64,000 nucleotides of DNA, from NCBI RefSeq assembly GCF_026914185.1, contig NC_070572.1, positions 3,596,001 to 3,660,000 of the forward strand, given 5' to 3'. The stretch is from Puccinia triticina. Taxonomy: Eukaryota > Basidiomycota > Pucciniomycetes > Pucciniales > Pucciniaceae. The notes under the pieces were generated by a model that was not told the origin of the DNA, searched no databases, and worked only from the letters and a program-made list of their open reading frames with translations. Shown one piece after another: positions 1 to 11,531 of this stretch (position 1 is the stretch's first letter; every line of letters begins with the position of its first letter). Position numbers and translations under genes: made by a program.

Positions 1-1090
1 GAGTGCTGAATGATTTTGGCGCGGAGGGGGAAACAATCCTGAACATGCCACAGATTTCCACACCTTTTGCCGAAAGTCGTACTCCCATACATCATTGAAA
101 ACACTCCCAGAACTCGAACCACCGAAGACAATCCACGCGGAAGCATATACAATCGCTGAATGGCCGGTACGCGCAGCTGGGGGGCAGGGGTATGAAATCT
201 TCTCCCAGAACAAGTTGCAGTTTACTAGAGGAGAGAATTTAGGTAAGAGATATTCGTCAGCTTTGTAATTATGGATGCACAAGAAACAAAAACAATCTTA
301 CAGTGGTCTAGGTCTATTCGCCACAGACTATCATGGACATAGCCTTTTGGGTCAGTGCCAACATAGACATAAAAAAAGCCTTCAAATATCGTCGTAGTTG
401 ATCCAAACATGGCAGCTGGACAGGTGCCAACGACTCTGTAGCAGCTCCAGGAACTGGTCGCTAGCGAAAGGGAATAGAGCTGTGTATCGTGCTCGGAATG
501 ATCGGTGTTGGTGATACCGGCCCAGAGAAACAAATGACCATCTGCTGCGGCTAAGAGAGGATCAGATCGAGGAGTTGGCGCTGGACCTCGCGTGGCAACT
601 ACTTTAGCGGTTAAGTTTGGCGTTGGGGTGTCTGGATCAGAGCTGAAAGATTATAGATCACCCTGCACAACACCATTAAACGATCCACCAAACGAGAAGA
701 TGATTGGTGGATCGACCAGCGGGAAATAGACGGTTGAGCCGCTTCTTGTCTGAGGCAGAGGCGGCTGGAGGGGAAAAGAGGTTGACATGATTTTCTGGCG
801 GGTGGGATAGGAGTAGACAAGGTGATGATGCGACCAGCGATTGGTGAAGCGGACCGAGAGAGGAGCTGGGGCTTCGAGTCCACTTGGTCTCGATGAGCAG
901 GCTGCAATAGAGTGGATCAAGCGATTCGGGGGGTCCTCTTGTGCGATTGATTGACGACATGCAGGAGGTAAGCTGTTGTGTTCAAGAGCGGAGTCGTTTC
1001 TCTGCAGAATATGAGAGGGTGATCGAACCAGTCGTTGGAGGGGATTTCAGCGCTCTGAGATGTTATCTGCGCTGGAGGATCAAGAATGAC
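1..1090 (-). pseudogene. Kelch-repeat protein, partial, with in-frame stop
   Basis: This is the minus-strand C-terminal part of a Kelch-type beta-propeller protein that continues past the left edge. At least three repeats are visible. One around 690 reads IIFSFGGSFNGVVQGDL, one lies at about 560-300 (HLFLWAGITNTDHSEHDTQL), and one at about 180-50 has GHSAIVYASAWIVFGG followed by NDVWEYDF. The last repeat is joined by an intron at 225-301 (GTAAG donor, CTCTAG acceptor), and the frame is kept across it. The codon at 651-653 is TAA where a Trp or Tyr is usual after GDL. Upstream the same frame stays open to about 1090, but no start ATG is visible. Kelch propellers mediate protein contacts, for example in polarity and signalling; the exact family is not clear. 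The stop makes it a likely pseudogene unless it is an assembly error. Confidence 0.65.
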
Positions 1091-1363
1091 TGAGAGACTG
1101 ATAAATCTCTTACCATTGAAGCAGGGCAATCACTGAGGGAGCTATTATTGTCTTGATCCATGAAAAGAGCGCCTGGTTTGATCGCTGGATGACCGTTCGC
1201 GTGGTTGAGCCGATTGAAGCGGAAGTGGAATGGGTGAGGCAGTGGTATTCAGGATTTGTTGGAGCTTGAGGTGTAGAAGGTTTCTGGCGACTGGCTAGAG
1301 GTGATGTTTGGGATGCAATAGCGAGCTGGTCAGTTTTTCAGCTGTAGAGATTGTTAAAAGCCA

Positions 1364-1418
1364 GTTTGTTCGTTCGGCCGTTTGTTTGGTCGTTTGTTTG
1401 TTCGGTTGTTCGTTTGCT
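1364..1418. repeat. Low-complexity TTTGTTCG-type repeat
   Basis: Irregular tandem copies of short units such as TTTGTTCG and GTTTGTTTGG. No function is suggested by position. Confidence 0.6.
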
Positions 1419-2381
1419 GAGCCACCGACAGGCACGAGATACCTTCCGCAAGAGCAGCGCCGAGGAGCGAAACATTTCAAATGATGGGTGCGCGAGGGGG
1501 GACTGATGATGTAAGCCAACCAGTGCGAGAGTCCGAAGGCAGACAAGTGTCTGCAAAAACTCTACAGCAAGAAAACCAACAAGCACTCATAATTTCAAAT
1601 CATGTATCAATCAAAATAGTCTCAGTTTGAAATAACAAAACAAGCTTATAATGCCTAATATGATTTTGGCGCAACAATTGATGCAGAGATTCCACCTGAC
1701 CAATAGAGTTGCTGTAGCTGGGTACATATTTCTGTAGGTACATTGAGAGGTAGTAATATGAATCTGTGAAGATGTACATCAATGAGGAGCTTTTAAATTG
1801 ACAAATGAGAAGTCAAAACATTGACCAGCTGTGAATATCATGCAGCACCTTCAGTAATGTAACTGGGGTTTTTAATTGAGGTACAAATGTATGGGAGAAG
1901 GCGATATGCCGGCACCAAACTATGTGGACCCAAACAGATTAATGCAATATTGCGTGTAGAAGTAAGACATGTGACATGATTTTTGAAGATGTCTCTCATG
2001 GTAAAATATCAAATGTGGTTGATGTGACAAATCTTCCTCTGTGTATTGTGGAAAATTTGATTCAGAGTTTACTGGCAGCGAAATGAAGCTTACAGACTGG
2101 TCATGAAGCTATAAATACTCCTGAACAGACTATGTTTGAAATCAGAGATTGATTTGAAAAATATTAAATCATGGGTAGGCATATGAGAGAATTAAAACTC
2201 TGAGTACATTGTAACTTGCAGGGGAGGAAGAATCATCATCTGAGTATTCCAAGTAGTAAATTGGATTTCCCCTCTCACACCAAAGTTGTGTCATGTGGAG
2301 ATGTGTATACCCATGATCCAGTCTGCGCATGCGTTATTCTTGAAATAATCAGAGATAAGGAAAACACAAAGCATCCCCCTC

Positions 2382-2397
2382 ATGTACGTGCGTACAT
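2382..2397 (+). repeat. 16-bp palindrome copy 1 (one mismatch)
   Basis: ATGTACGTGCGTACAT, one base off the perfect palindrome. It sits in wider imperfect dyad symmetry (tcccc upstream, gggga downstream) and is followed 5 bases later by GGGGACATCC. Confidence 0.8.
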
Positions 2398-4064
2398 GAT
2401 GGGGACATCCAAAAATGCAGGAAGAGGAAAGTCAAGCCGGTGGCATGGAAATTGAGATCACCTCCAACTTTGGATGACCCTCCAATATCTTTCTTTGTTC
2501 AGATTGAATGGGTAGTGATTGGAGCGGGTGAGTTTTGGGGGATTTGACTTGGATTATAGGAGTTGTTGGAGTGGTCGAACACAATGATAACATGTATAAT
2601 CCATCAGGTATAATATCAGGAATTGCAGTTGTCAAGATCAATTTGACACACCGCCACACAAATATCATGTATGTTGCTGTGCCAGCCCCACCACAGAAGG
2701 CATTTCTTGCCCACCAGTCCTTCTTTGCCTAGTTTTCACGTACAACAAAATATAAAATGCTGAAAACTTTGGTCAAATCCTTCTTAGACACAACCATTTC
2801 CCAAAGCATTCATGGTGATATGATTAGTTTTAATGGTGTACACGCTCATATTCTCAAGGATTTTGCAGGCTAGGGTTTCTTCACAACAAATGAGAATGTA
2901 TAATATATAAATCTTTGTAAAAAAAACAGACTGGACATCATCCCACCATCCACAACACGAATCCTCCTTTCTGTAACTCTGGTCCTGCCACAAAATTCTC
3001 CTTTCCCGACTATCAAATCCCAAAACAACAATTGGATTGCAATGTATCAACATGGGAGAACCGGATGCAATGGAGGGAATACATGTGGGGGGAAGGGTGG
3101 CTATCATAAGGAACTATTTAAGGGGTGATAACCAGTGAAAACAAATCATATCATGTATTTGTCTTTGCTCTAGACACTAGCTGAATTGAGGTTCTTCATT
3201 TTCCTATTAATTAGAGCTGTGTGGCAGGAAAAGAATTACTGATCCTGTCTCATTTTCCATCACCAATCAGCCCTCACCAATTCGGTTGGTTGGTGATCTG
3301 CAACTGAATGACCTTCACCATGCCAGTTTAAAGCTGGAAGACCGGTTGCAATGAAGGGATCAATTTTCCTGGTAGAATGTACCACCTTCTTAACTTCCAG
3401 GTATGTCTCAAATTCTGAAGCTATGATCATCAACAGATGGTGCCACTGGGCCCTCAGGATACTTACTGGTGTAATATTTTATGAGGTCTGTGATATCAAC
3501 AAACTACCCAGGAATGCAGGACACAACTACAATCTCTGGGAGAGACCAAATTGGTGTTTTAGATTAGAATCCAACAACCGCTACTAATGTAAGAAGATCC
3601 AGATTGCTATGGCTGCATTAGTTTTTATACATATCTTATGGAATAACAAGTCACATGTTCATATGGTGTCCAGGTGTGATAGTACCCAGGTAGTCTCTTC
3701 TTAACAAATATGACAATTGAATTACGGGCAGTAAGTCTCAATTTGGCTGTTACAGGTTTCAATGCAAAACAAGATGAGGGGAACAAGAGTAATGGGATCC
3801 GGGTCAGAACATAAGTCAGATTGCATTTCTAGAACTTCCACATTGCAGCTTGTGTTGTACATACCAGCTCAGCCGGTGAGGTTTGAAGAGACAATTCTGA
3901 ACATGAGGTCAAGCTTCTGGTAATTTATTGGAGATGACCTATTGGAAATGGGTGGTGGCTTTGTTAATATGATTACACACGATTGCTACCAACCTTACAG
4001 TCTGGGACCTGGGCGTGAGGAAAAATTTGGTGATGGGAGGGATTTTGTGCGATGGGCCACTACC

Positions 4065-4080
4065 ATGTACGCGCGTACAT
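4065..4080 (+). repeat. 16-bp palindrome copy 2
   Basis: Perfect ATGTACGCGCGTACAT. Symmetry extends outward: CCACT on the left pairs with AGTGG on the right. The right side continues AGTGGACAC, matching the other copies. Confidence 0.85.
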
Positions 4081-4570
4081 GGCAGTGGACACTGCATGAT
4101 ATGTATGCATGAAACCCACTCAAAGGATAACCACAAAGATACGTAATGTCACATCCAAATAAGCAGGTTAAAGCCAACACATAACAAAGGGTATCCTGCA
4201 CATAAAGACAAACAAATCCAAACCGGGAATGCGGTGTTGGGAACAAAATTTGTGGGAATTTTCAAATTGCTCCAATTGAAACTGCAGAACAAAGAGGTAA
4301 GTTGAATTGAACTTCTCAAAATTGATAACCCTTTATTACTGGAATGAGATAATGTGGGGAAGGAAAGAGAACAACTCTTTTGCCTTTGTGGGGGGAAGTT
4401 CCAAACCAAAGTCTGTTGCCCTCCCACACTCTAGGAAGGGTGAGTATTGCTGATTAAATAGGCAAGCTTGAATGCTTGTTGCGTCCGTTTTGTCCCATTC
4501 CCTCCCCAGAACTCTGCAGTTCCGAATCAAAACTCAACTTACCATATTTTAAAACTATCAAGAAATCATA

Positions 4571-5471
4571 ATGATTGAGATTGCTGCCAATTTAGTTCTT
4601 TCAAATATGCGTAGTATACAAATGGTTGGAGATGAGATACGCCTGGTAACCCCTATTGCATCATATGATCTGCCCCCATCATTCACTGGCTATCAAGAAT
4701 ATCATTTTGTGCTCCAATCACCTCATCCTAATATTCCAGCAAACTTCTACAATAGTCTCAGCCAAATCTTCCTTTGCGGAAAATTAGCCTTGTGTCCCCT
4801 ATCCAACCAACCAATCATTACTGTAGAGAACCTCAATTGGTACATTCACCATGGTGAACTTCCCGACTTATATCAATACGAAAACGCGCAGGTCTTTGGG
4901 ATGGCTCGAGTTGTGAAGGTCCACTGGCATCCAATTCATGAGAGGGTCTCTCATCTTGAAGTGATTGAAAAAACCATGAAGCAGGTATGCGATTCAACTC
5001 CAGAGACTCAACACTTAATTTAGTAGTTTTTTGAATCCCCATTATCTGATGCTTGAGTGTGATCCATGAAATTGCTGACCCTCCCCATGTGCAGTCTCAA
5101 TCCGGTCGAATCAATATGTGTTCACTCGATTCCGAGGTGCTCAAAAACTTTCAAGACCTTAAACATGGAGATTCTATTAGATTTGCCGGCAATGCAGCTC
5201 GAGTTCCAAGTGTCCGCTATGGACTTCTTTCTGTTGGTGTGAGTGCCCCTCCGTGCAATGAATACTGATTCATACAGCATGCACTTATTGGTTGTGTGGG
5301 TTTATTTTATGTTAGGTTGAGCGTGTTGTGAAACTTCATCAATCGGAGGTCACTCCGTACTGCTTGAGGAGTAATCCCAAGACGAGGTACACACTGGAAG
5401 CAAAACATTGGAAGGCACCCCGAACCACAAGAAGGAAATTCAACAAGAAAGTTCACCTCCGCCGAACCTGA
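4571..5471 (+). CDS. Hypothetical protein, three exons, about 237 aa
   Basis: The model is exons 4571-4984, 5095-5238 and 5316-5471. Introns have GT-AG ends and phase 0, and the joined frame is 237 codons plus TGA, which supports a real gene. The start ATG at 4571 follows an in-frame stop-rich stretch. No domain is recognised. The sequence has alternating hydrophobic stretches in exon 1, a GDSIRFAGNAARVPS segment in exon 2 and a very basic C-terminus (RTTRRKFNKKVHLRRT) that could bind nucleic acid or act as a nuclear signal; that is inference only. No transposase is adjacent, but 16-bp palindromes lie about 500 bases upstream. It could be a rust-restricted or transposon-associated gene. Confidence 0.6.
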
Positions 5472-5996
5472 GGATTAACATTTCCTTTCATTTTGCTCAC
5501 GGATGACTACTTATACCCCATGCTTAAACAAACAAATGAATGAACACTGTTATACAATTGAAAGATTTGTCCCGCGCCCTATGATGAGAAACTACGCTCA
5601 AGGAATGCTGCAATGCTAACTGAGGCATGGGGCAGCAATACCCAATGTGTGAGGTGAAAGTTTTTTTGCGTGTTTGAGAGTTTGACATGCTCCAGTGTTA
5701 GAAAAACACAAGATCACATGTCAGGGAGAATCCAAGAGACTGTATTTACAAAAGCAATAGAATGCGGTAAAGTTCCAATTTTGAGTGCTTCAAGTTCGGA
5801 GGTGTTACTTGGAAACATCTGAGGCCAGGTGAAACAGTTGAGTAAAGGCTCAGTATCTGGAAACCTACATTTGGTTTATAAAACATCAAATCACAAAAGG
5901 AATACAGAAAGATAAGTACGATTTGATTTAGAGGAGGGCAGATAGTAATAAACTTCAGCTTATTTACTTATGTATATATGTACAAGCTTCAAGAAT
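5472..5996. other. Intergenic region, nothing seen
   Basis: About 525 bases between the 3' ends of two convergent genes. No repeat, RNA gene or motif stands out. Confidence 0.6.
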
Positions 5997-8542
5997 TTAA
6001 CTATCTTCTATTTGACGAGAAGCATGGGGAATAAGGAATGGCGAAGTGGGCTGGCATTCTGCCCAATGGCTGAGAAAATCAAGAGTGATGGCCTCAGCAA
6101 TCTCATGGCGAGTTGGGGTCTTCTCCATGTGGGAGATTTTGTTGGGCAGGCGGAAGACAGGCGCAAATATTTGAACAATATATGCTGAGAGGTTTTTCCA
6201 GATGGGTTCTTCGGGTGTGTGAGATGAGGTTGAGTATTGCTTAACCACTGCCATCGCCTGGGTGAATTCCATGCAATCAGAGACAACAGCATGGCGGTGG
6301 TTCTTGGACACTAGAAAAAGACCGCAAACACCACCAAGGATGAAAAATATCAAAGGCTGGTAGTTTTGTCGACGCTGGTATGACTGGAGTTTGCGAGTTG
6401 ATTCATCCCGAAGCTTGGCCAATTCTGATGATTCTGGGTTAATCTGGGTGAGAGCATCGGATGATTTACGAGTAGCAGCGCGGTTCCGTTTATTGGCTTT
6501 TTTCTGGACTTCTGTCTGTGGTGGCTCGCTGAGTGCATGCGTTTGGAAGATGACGTATGCTGAGAGAACGTCAAGAATGAGATTTAAGAACTCATGGAGA
6601 ACATCAGAAGAGTGAGATCTCTGAGGGATTTGAGCATCCGAATTGGGATCTCCTTTGACAGACTCAAAGGTGGAGTTGTGATTTTTGATGGCCTCGATGT
6701 ATTGAAGTACTTGCACACCTTGTATGATTTGATCGTTACTCTCGTGGGTGGTTGGGACGGGTGGCTTGTACAAATTATCGGCCATGATCTCAACAGATGC
6801 TGCAACAAGCTTGGCCCACTCAGCAATCGAGGATTCAGTAGGGTGTGCGAGTCGATAGAGGAAACAAACTAGGGTTGATTCTGAATGTGGTGTCTTGGCA
6901 GCGGTAGAGATGAAAGCTGGGGGCGGAAGGGATTTGTCTTTGTTTCCAAATGTGGCTAGCAGGGGGAAGTCGATGATGTCCGGACAGTACCACTGTTCAT
7001 TGTGTGATGGTTATAAGAAGCTGTTGGCTAAAGAGAGGGCAGTAATAACCTAATTGTTAGTTATTCTGTGTTTGGCAGGAGTGATAAAAATCTAAGAATC
7101 AACACTTACCCAGGGAGCTGATTGTTTTAATCCAGGATGCATATGAGCATGCCGTGCGTTGAAAGTGGAATTCAGGTTTTGGAGGAGCCCAAGTTCGCAT
7201 GGAATGTACGCGAAATTGAACAAGAGAGGTGAGGGAAGCCCAGGTCGTTTGGTACCTCTGCCAAGATGGTTTTGATCCCTCAAAATCTTGGTGAATATCG
7301 CACATCGACAGACTTGAGGATTGTCAGTGGACGAACAGGCACCTGACAAGCCAGATCGGAACGGTTTTCCGTCGATGTTCCACCAGAGGTTGGATTTGGT
7401 TGTCCTGAAGAGGTATCTGGACCACTGGCAGGAGGTGGAGCATCTGAATTCTTTGGCAAAGGTTTGGGTGCTCCTGTCGGTTCCTGTCGGGATGGGTCGA
7501 CAGCAGCTGCTGAATTATTGTTCGAGACGCCTGGTTGTCCATTGATGGTCTCAGTGGCAGCTGATGGGTGGAACTCAGGTGCAATCGGATTTTCTTGATT
7601 ATCAGTAGCCGAGTGCTGATCCATAGTTGGGACTTGTGATTGGCCGAGTGGAGTGGGCGAAGCCTGTGCAGGATTAGTGGAGGTGTCCTGTGATCTGTGA
7701 GGCTTGGAAGTATTGATGGTCAGAACAGGTGCCTCGAGTGAGCCCACTGAGGTCTCAATGGTCGGATTTTTCGTGAGAGCATTTTGCGCAATGGGATTCT
7801 GAGGTTGGGCTGATGCAGTCAGCGGATTTGCTGGCTTTGAGGGGTTAGACTCTGTTGTGTTTGTCGCATTCTTGGCCAACAGGTCCACTGGCCGAGACGA
7901 GCCAGCTTTCTTTGCTCGTTTCTTGGGAGGCTTGCTAGATCCAGTTGAAATTCGCGGTGAGGTGGAGCTGGGTTTAACTGGTTCGATCTTGATGGCTTCC
8001 TCATTGGGAATTTCTCCGGTTTCCTCCCAGGCTTGGAAAAAGATTCAGGTATAAATGCAATGCAGCCTTGGAATGGGATAGAGGAATCTTAAAAACCACT
8101 GGACTCACTGCGTTTTGTGCTGGTAATGGTATTAGCAAGGACATCGACTAGATTTTTCCAGCTTCGGGGGAGCTTGAGGTTTCTGAGGCCTTGTGCAGCT
8201 TGTTCAGCAACTTGAATTGTCTGTCCGAACTCCTCTGCTGTTATTTGCTGGATTTCATTATCGAGGATGGGATCAGTCGGATTAAGAGGAAGAGGACCAC
8301 CGGGATCACTTTTGCTAATAGCAAACTCCTCAAAAGTTGGTGCTGGTAAGGTCTGGGATGGAAAGTTGGCTTCGAGCACCTGACGACCTAGAGGAAGATG
8401 TCCAAGGTGAGAAACAGGCTAGAGGTCATCATCAGAATCATTCAATTAACATACTTGGTGGGGGAGTAGAAGGGTCTGATGGGACGGGTGGTTGCACAGA
8501 TGTTGATTCCTGGGGAGGGGGTGGCGCAATACTAGAATCCAT
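5997..8542 (-). CDS. Hypothetical membrane-anchored protein, five exons, 742 aa
   Basis: Exons, read on the minus strand, are 8542-8455, 8387-8109, 8031-7314, 7257-7110 and 6992-5997. All four introns (56-117 nt) have canonical ends and the sum is exactly 743 codons including the stop, so the model is well supported. The N-terminal half is rich in Pro, Ser, Thr, Asn and Gln (starts MDSSIAPPPPQES) with a basic patch KPPKKRAKKAGSSRP, a possible nuclear or membrane-surface segment. The C-terminal third is more ordered and contains one hydrophobic stretch, PLIFFILGGVCGLFLV, flanked by basic residues, consistent with a single transmembrane helix. No family is recognised. It is likely rust-specific. 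Just upstream lie two copies of the 16-bp palindrome and the transposase neighbourhood. Confidence 0.75.
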
Positions 8543-9105
8543 CTCTGCCTTGTTAAGAGTAAGTGATATGGCTGGTAGAATTTCGGGATGTTGTTGAGAA
8601 TGAAGAGAAATAATTGGTTGGTGAGTGAGGGGTGGGATCAAAGTATGGAGGGAAAGCAGCCTCTTATATATTGACGAGTTTTGTTCCAGAATGATCCCCT
8701 TGTGAATTTTTTTTTCACTCAGCCTTTGTCCACCCACAATCCACCTTTGTCAAGAGATTAGCTGACAGATCTGTTTGGTATAATTGAAATCAAACAAAGC
8801 ATGATTTTAGCTTCGAAAATAGATTCATCATGCTGTAATCTGTAGAGTTTGTCATCTCCCAATGCGCAGTTTGTGTAGCAGCTCATTTGTAGGCTTGAAT
8901 TATGTCCATGATTTAGGCATCAGCACGCTTTGATCTCAAAATACATTGTTTGAAAATGCTAGTTGGATGATCCACAGATCTCCTCAGATCTGGCAGGATG
9001 ATCATAATCACAGCATGATGAACAAAAAAAAAAGGAATTTGAATGAGGCAGGTCCATCCTTCTGCACAAGTCAACTTGAAAGCTTTCTGAATTATGTGCA
9101 AACTG

Positions 9106-9121
9106 ATGTACGCGCGTACAT
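9106..9121 (+). repeat. 16-bp palindrome copy 3
   Basis: Perfect ATGTACGCGCGTACAT followed by tccaGTGGACATC. It lies 125 bases before copy 4. Confidence 0.85.
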
Positions 9122-9230
9122 TCCAGTGGACATCAGAGACAGTTCAGGTCAAGTTGCCCGGTGCGAGTGAATGAGTATACGGGAAGCCATCTCAGTTGAT
9201 GACAGCTGTGAGCAGGATCAGAGCCCCCCC

Positions 9231-9246
9231 ATGTACGCGCGTACAT
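9231..9246 (+). repeat. 16-bp palindrome copy 4
   Basis: Perfect ATGTACGCGCGTACAT preceded by a run of C and followed by tagaGGGACATC. Confidence 0.85.
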
Positions 9247-9437
9247 TAGAGGGACATCTCAGGATAAAACTCAGTGGTCCATCTCTGATGTGTAATTGAC
9301 AAACAAGTGAACCCACGGTTAGAGTATACTTTGGTACACGTAAGTCTGGAGAACAAAACAGTGGCAGAAACATGAAAAATTTCGAGGCACATCAATAGGA
9401 AAATTGATATGAGAACACATGAGAAAATGGCATAAAG

Positions 9438-11119
9438 CTAATCAACATTCATCCTCCCTCCCGCAGCCCCAGTCGAACCTTCTGCGGGAGCACCACTTGC
9501 ACCAACACCGCTAGAATCGTCTTCTAATCTTTGTTTGTTTTTGTTACGAGGTTGGGGTTCAGTGGCCGAAGATGTACCTGTCGCTGAACATTGTGTTTTC
9601 AGATTCTGGGTGATCTCCGGTAGGCCCATTGGTTTGACCTGGGAGACGGTCTCTTGCTTGAAAGGACTGAGGAGTTGCCACCAAGCATCGGCATAGCAAT
9701 CACGCGGCAAACCTCGTGGGATACCCCTTACCCCCTTGAACGTCTTGATTCTGGTTCCTGAGCGTCCATAGATTCGCTGATTTGTTTCAATGGTCTTGTG
9801 GTGATCGGCCTGGGCCTGTACCATGTTGTCAAGGCAGTGAAGTACATAGGTGAGATCGCTGCTACGCCAATTGGGCGAAAGGGATAACGGTAACGTGTTC
9901 TGATCGCCATCTTCAATATCGGAGCCACAGTCCTTGTTTTCCACGACATGGGCCAGTAAGATATTCTCTTTCATGACTTTATCGAGCATTTTGCACCTGT
10001 TTTCTCTTATCTTTAACATATGTAAATACATGTATACATCCTATCAGAGTGAGTCTCGCAGGGAACGGAGAAGTTGAGAGAATAGACAAACTTTCTTCCT
10101 CCATCGTTGGTATTGTGCCTTGGTAGCTTTCTCGTCTTTCAATTTCTTGTAATCGTCCCCGCTTATGTTTTTCGACTCTCTAATCTCCCGGCATTTGGTA
10201 TTGAACCATCGTTGTATTATTGCCTGCGCCTGAGAAGCTTCTTGATTGGTTAAGGGCATTGATCGGCGGATCCATTCAATGGATTTGGTTGCCAAAGTGT
10301 CCACTACAGCTGAGTTCCAGGGCGAATTGGCACCAAGCTGGGTATCCCAGTCAAAAGTGAGTCTTGAGATACCGGCCAATGCAAGAGACCTCTCCACGTC
10401 CGCCTTGGTTTGAGAGTTGATTGCTTGGCCCTTATGTTGGCCCTTCAGGACGGCAGGAGTAAACGGTGGGGACTGGATGTTCTTTCGGATTTCTTTTTCT
10501 GCCTGAGAGACAAAGTATTCGATCTCCGCGGGAGTCTTTGCCTTGAGCAGCAGGCGTAATCGATCCAGTTGCTTTTTTATTTCGACTGTTCTTCTTTCCA
10601 CCCAGTACTGTGCCTTTATTTCGGAAGGGCTCGGAGATGCTGGATAATTGTGAGGCTGAGTCGGATTACCCAGGAAGAACTTGATGAAGCTTTGGATACT
10701 CCGAGAGAGTTTATCGCAATGTTCCGCCAGAGCCGTTTTTCCCGCAATTCCCCTCAATCGTTTCTCCGCGCGATGTTGGTCCTCCTCCGCCTCCGCCTCC
10801 TCCCTTGCCCGCCTAGCGTTTTCCACCACAAACTTGGGTTCCAGTCGAGATTTCTCGGGCAGTGGCTGGTTTTGTGGGAGTGAAGAGCTTCCCCCTACAG
10901 AATTTAAACCTCTCTCAGCACGGGAATTAAAATGGTGAAAAGTATCCACTGACCATCAGGACCGGTTTCCATTGCAGGAGTGTTCCCATCCGCTTGGATT
11001 TTTGGAATAAATCCATCTACAACAGCTGAAATCCAACGCTCATCTGGACCCAGCGCGTCAGGGGTATCTCCTTGGTTTCCATTCCCAGAAAAGCTTGGTT
11101 CATCCGGGGCTGAAGGCAT
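9438..11119 (-). CDS. Hypothetical protein of a repeated rust family, beside transposase
   Basis: Minus-strand gene. Exon 1 (11119-10954, ATG start) joins exon 2 (10894 downward) through a phase-1 intron that keeps the frame. Exon 2 encodes a charged, helical region with an Arg/Glu/Ala-rich coiled-coil-like stretch (ARRAREEAEAEEDQHRAEKR) and is open to a TGA at 10044-10046. A further coding segment, about 10010-9438, follows in another frame and ends in a Gly/Ala-rich tail. The junction between these two parts could not be fixed; a donor in phase with the acceptor at 9997 was not obvious, so a broken gene is possible. The last segment has the motif GIPRGLPRDCYADAWW, similar to VPRNLPLNCYSSEYL in the gene ending at 18017. 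Function unknown; the context suggests a transposon-associated family. Confidence 0.55.
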
Positions 11120-11531
11120 CGGGCCAGATTTCTTAAGAATATCAGAAGAAGTTCACGAATGCAAAGGCAGATAACAGAAGTGTTGCCGTATAGAATGTGA
11201 AGTTGTTGTTATTTAGTAATTCGACAAAAGTTGGTGGTTTATGATACGCAAATGGTTCAAGGAACAGGTGAATTCAAGATGGATCGAGGTGTAAGCAGGA
11301 CAAAGAATTTAGGGAAATCTTGCGCAATTCGGGCAGGCTTCAATTTGTCGCTCACAACAGGGAGAACACATATATAGAGATGTGGTAAATCAAAAACAGT
11401 GTGCCTGTTGCTAAGAGATAAACAATGATCCCCTTTGTACTATGCCTAAAAATCGTTGCATATGCCCTCCCATCCCTTCATATGTAAAGAAAACCCAAAT
11501 AAAACATCAGGAAGACATACACCAGCACGTT
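11120..11531. other. Gap between two minus-strand genes, nothing seen
   Basis: About 410 bases. It may contain the promoter of the 9.4-11.1 kb gene and the terminator of the transposase; no motif is distinctive. Confidence 0.4.

Larger units (their letters stand above)
1430..4570. other. Intergenic region, no recognisable gene
   Basis: About 3.1 kb with only short, mutually overlapping open frames on both strands and no recognisable domain. It holds two copies of the 16-bp palindrome described separately (2382 and 4065). Base composition is AT-rich and there is no clear transposon terminus. Confidence 0.5.
8543..9437. other. Intergenic region with two palindrome copies
   Basis: About 900 bases between two minus-strand genes. 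It holds palindromes at 9106 and 9231; otherwise no coding signal or recognisable element is seen. Confidence 0.5.
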
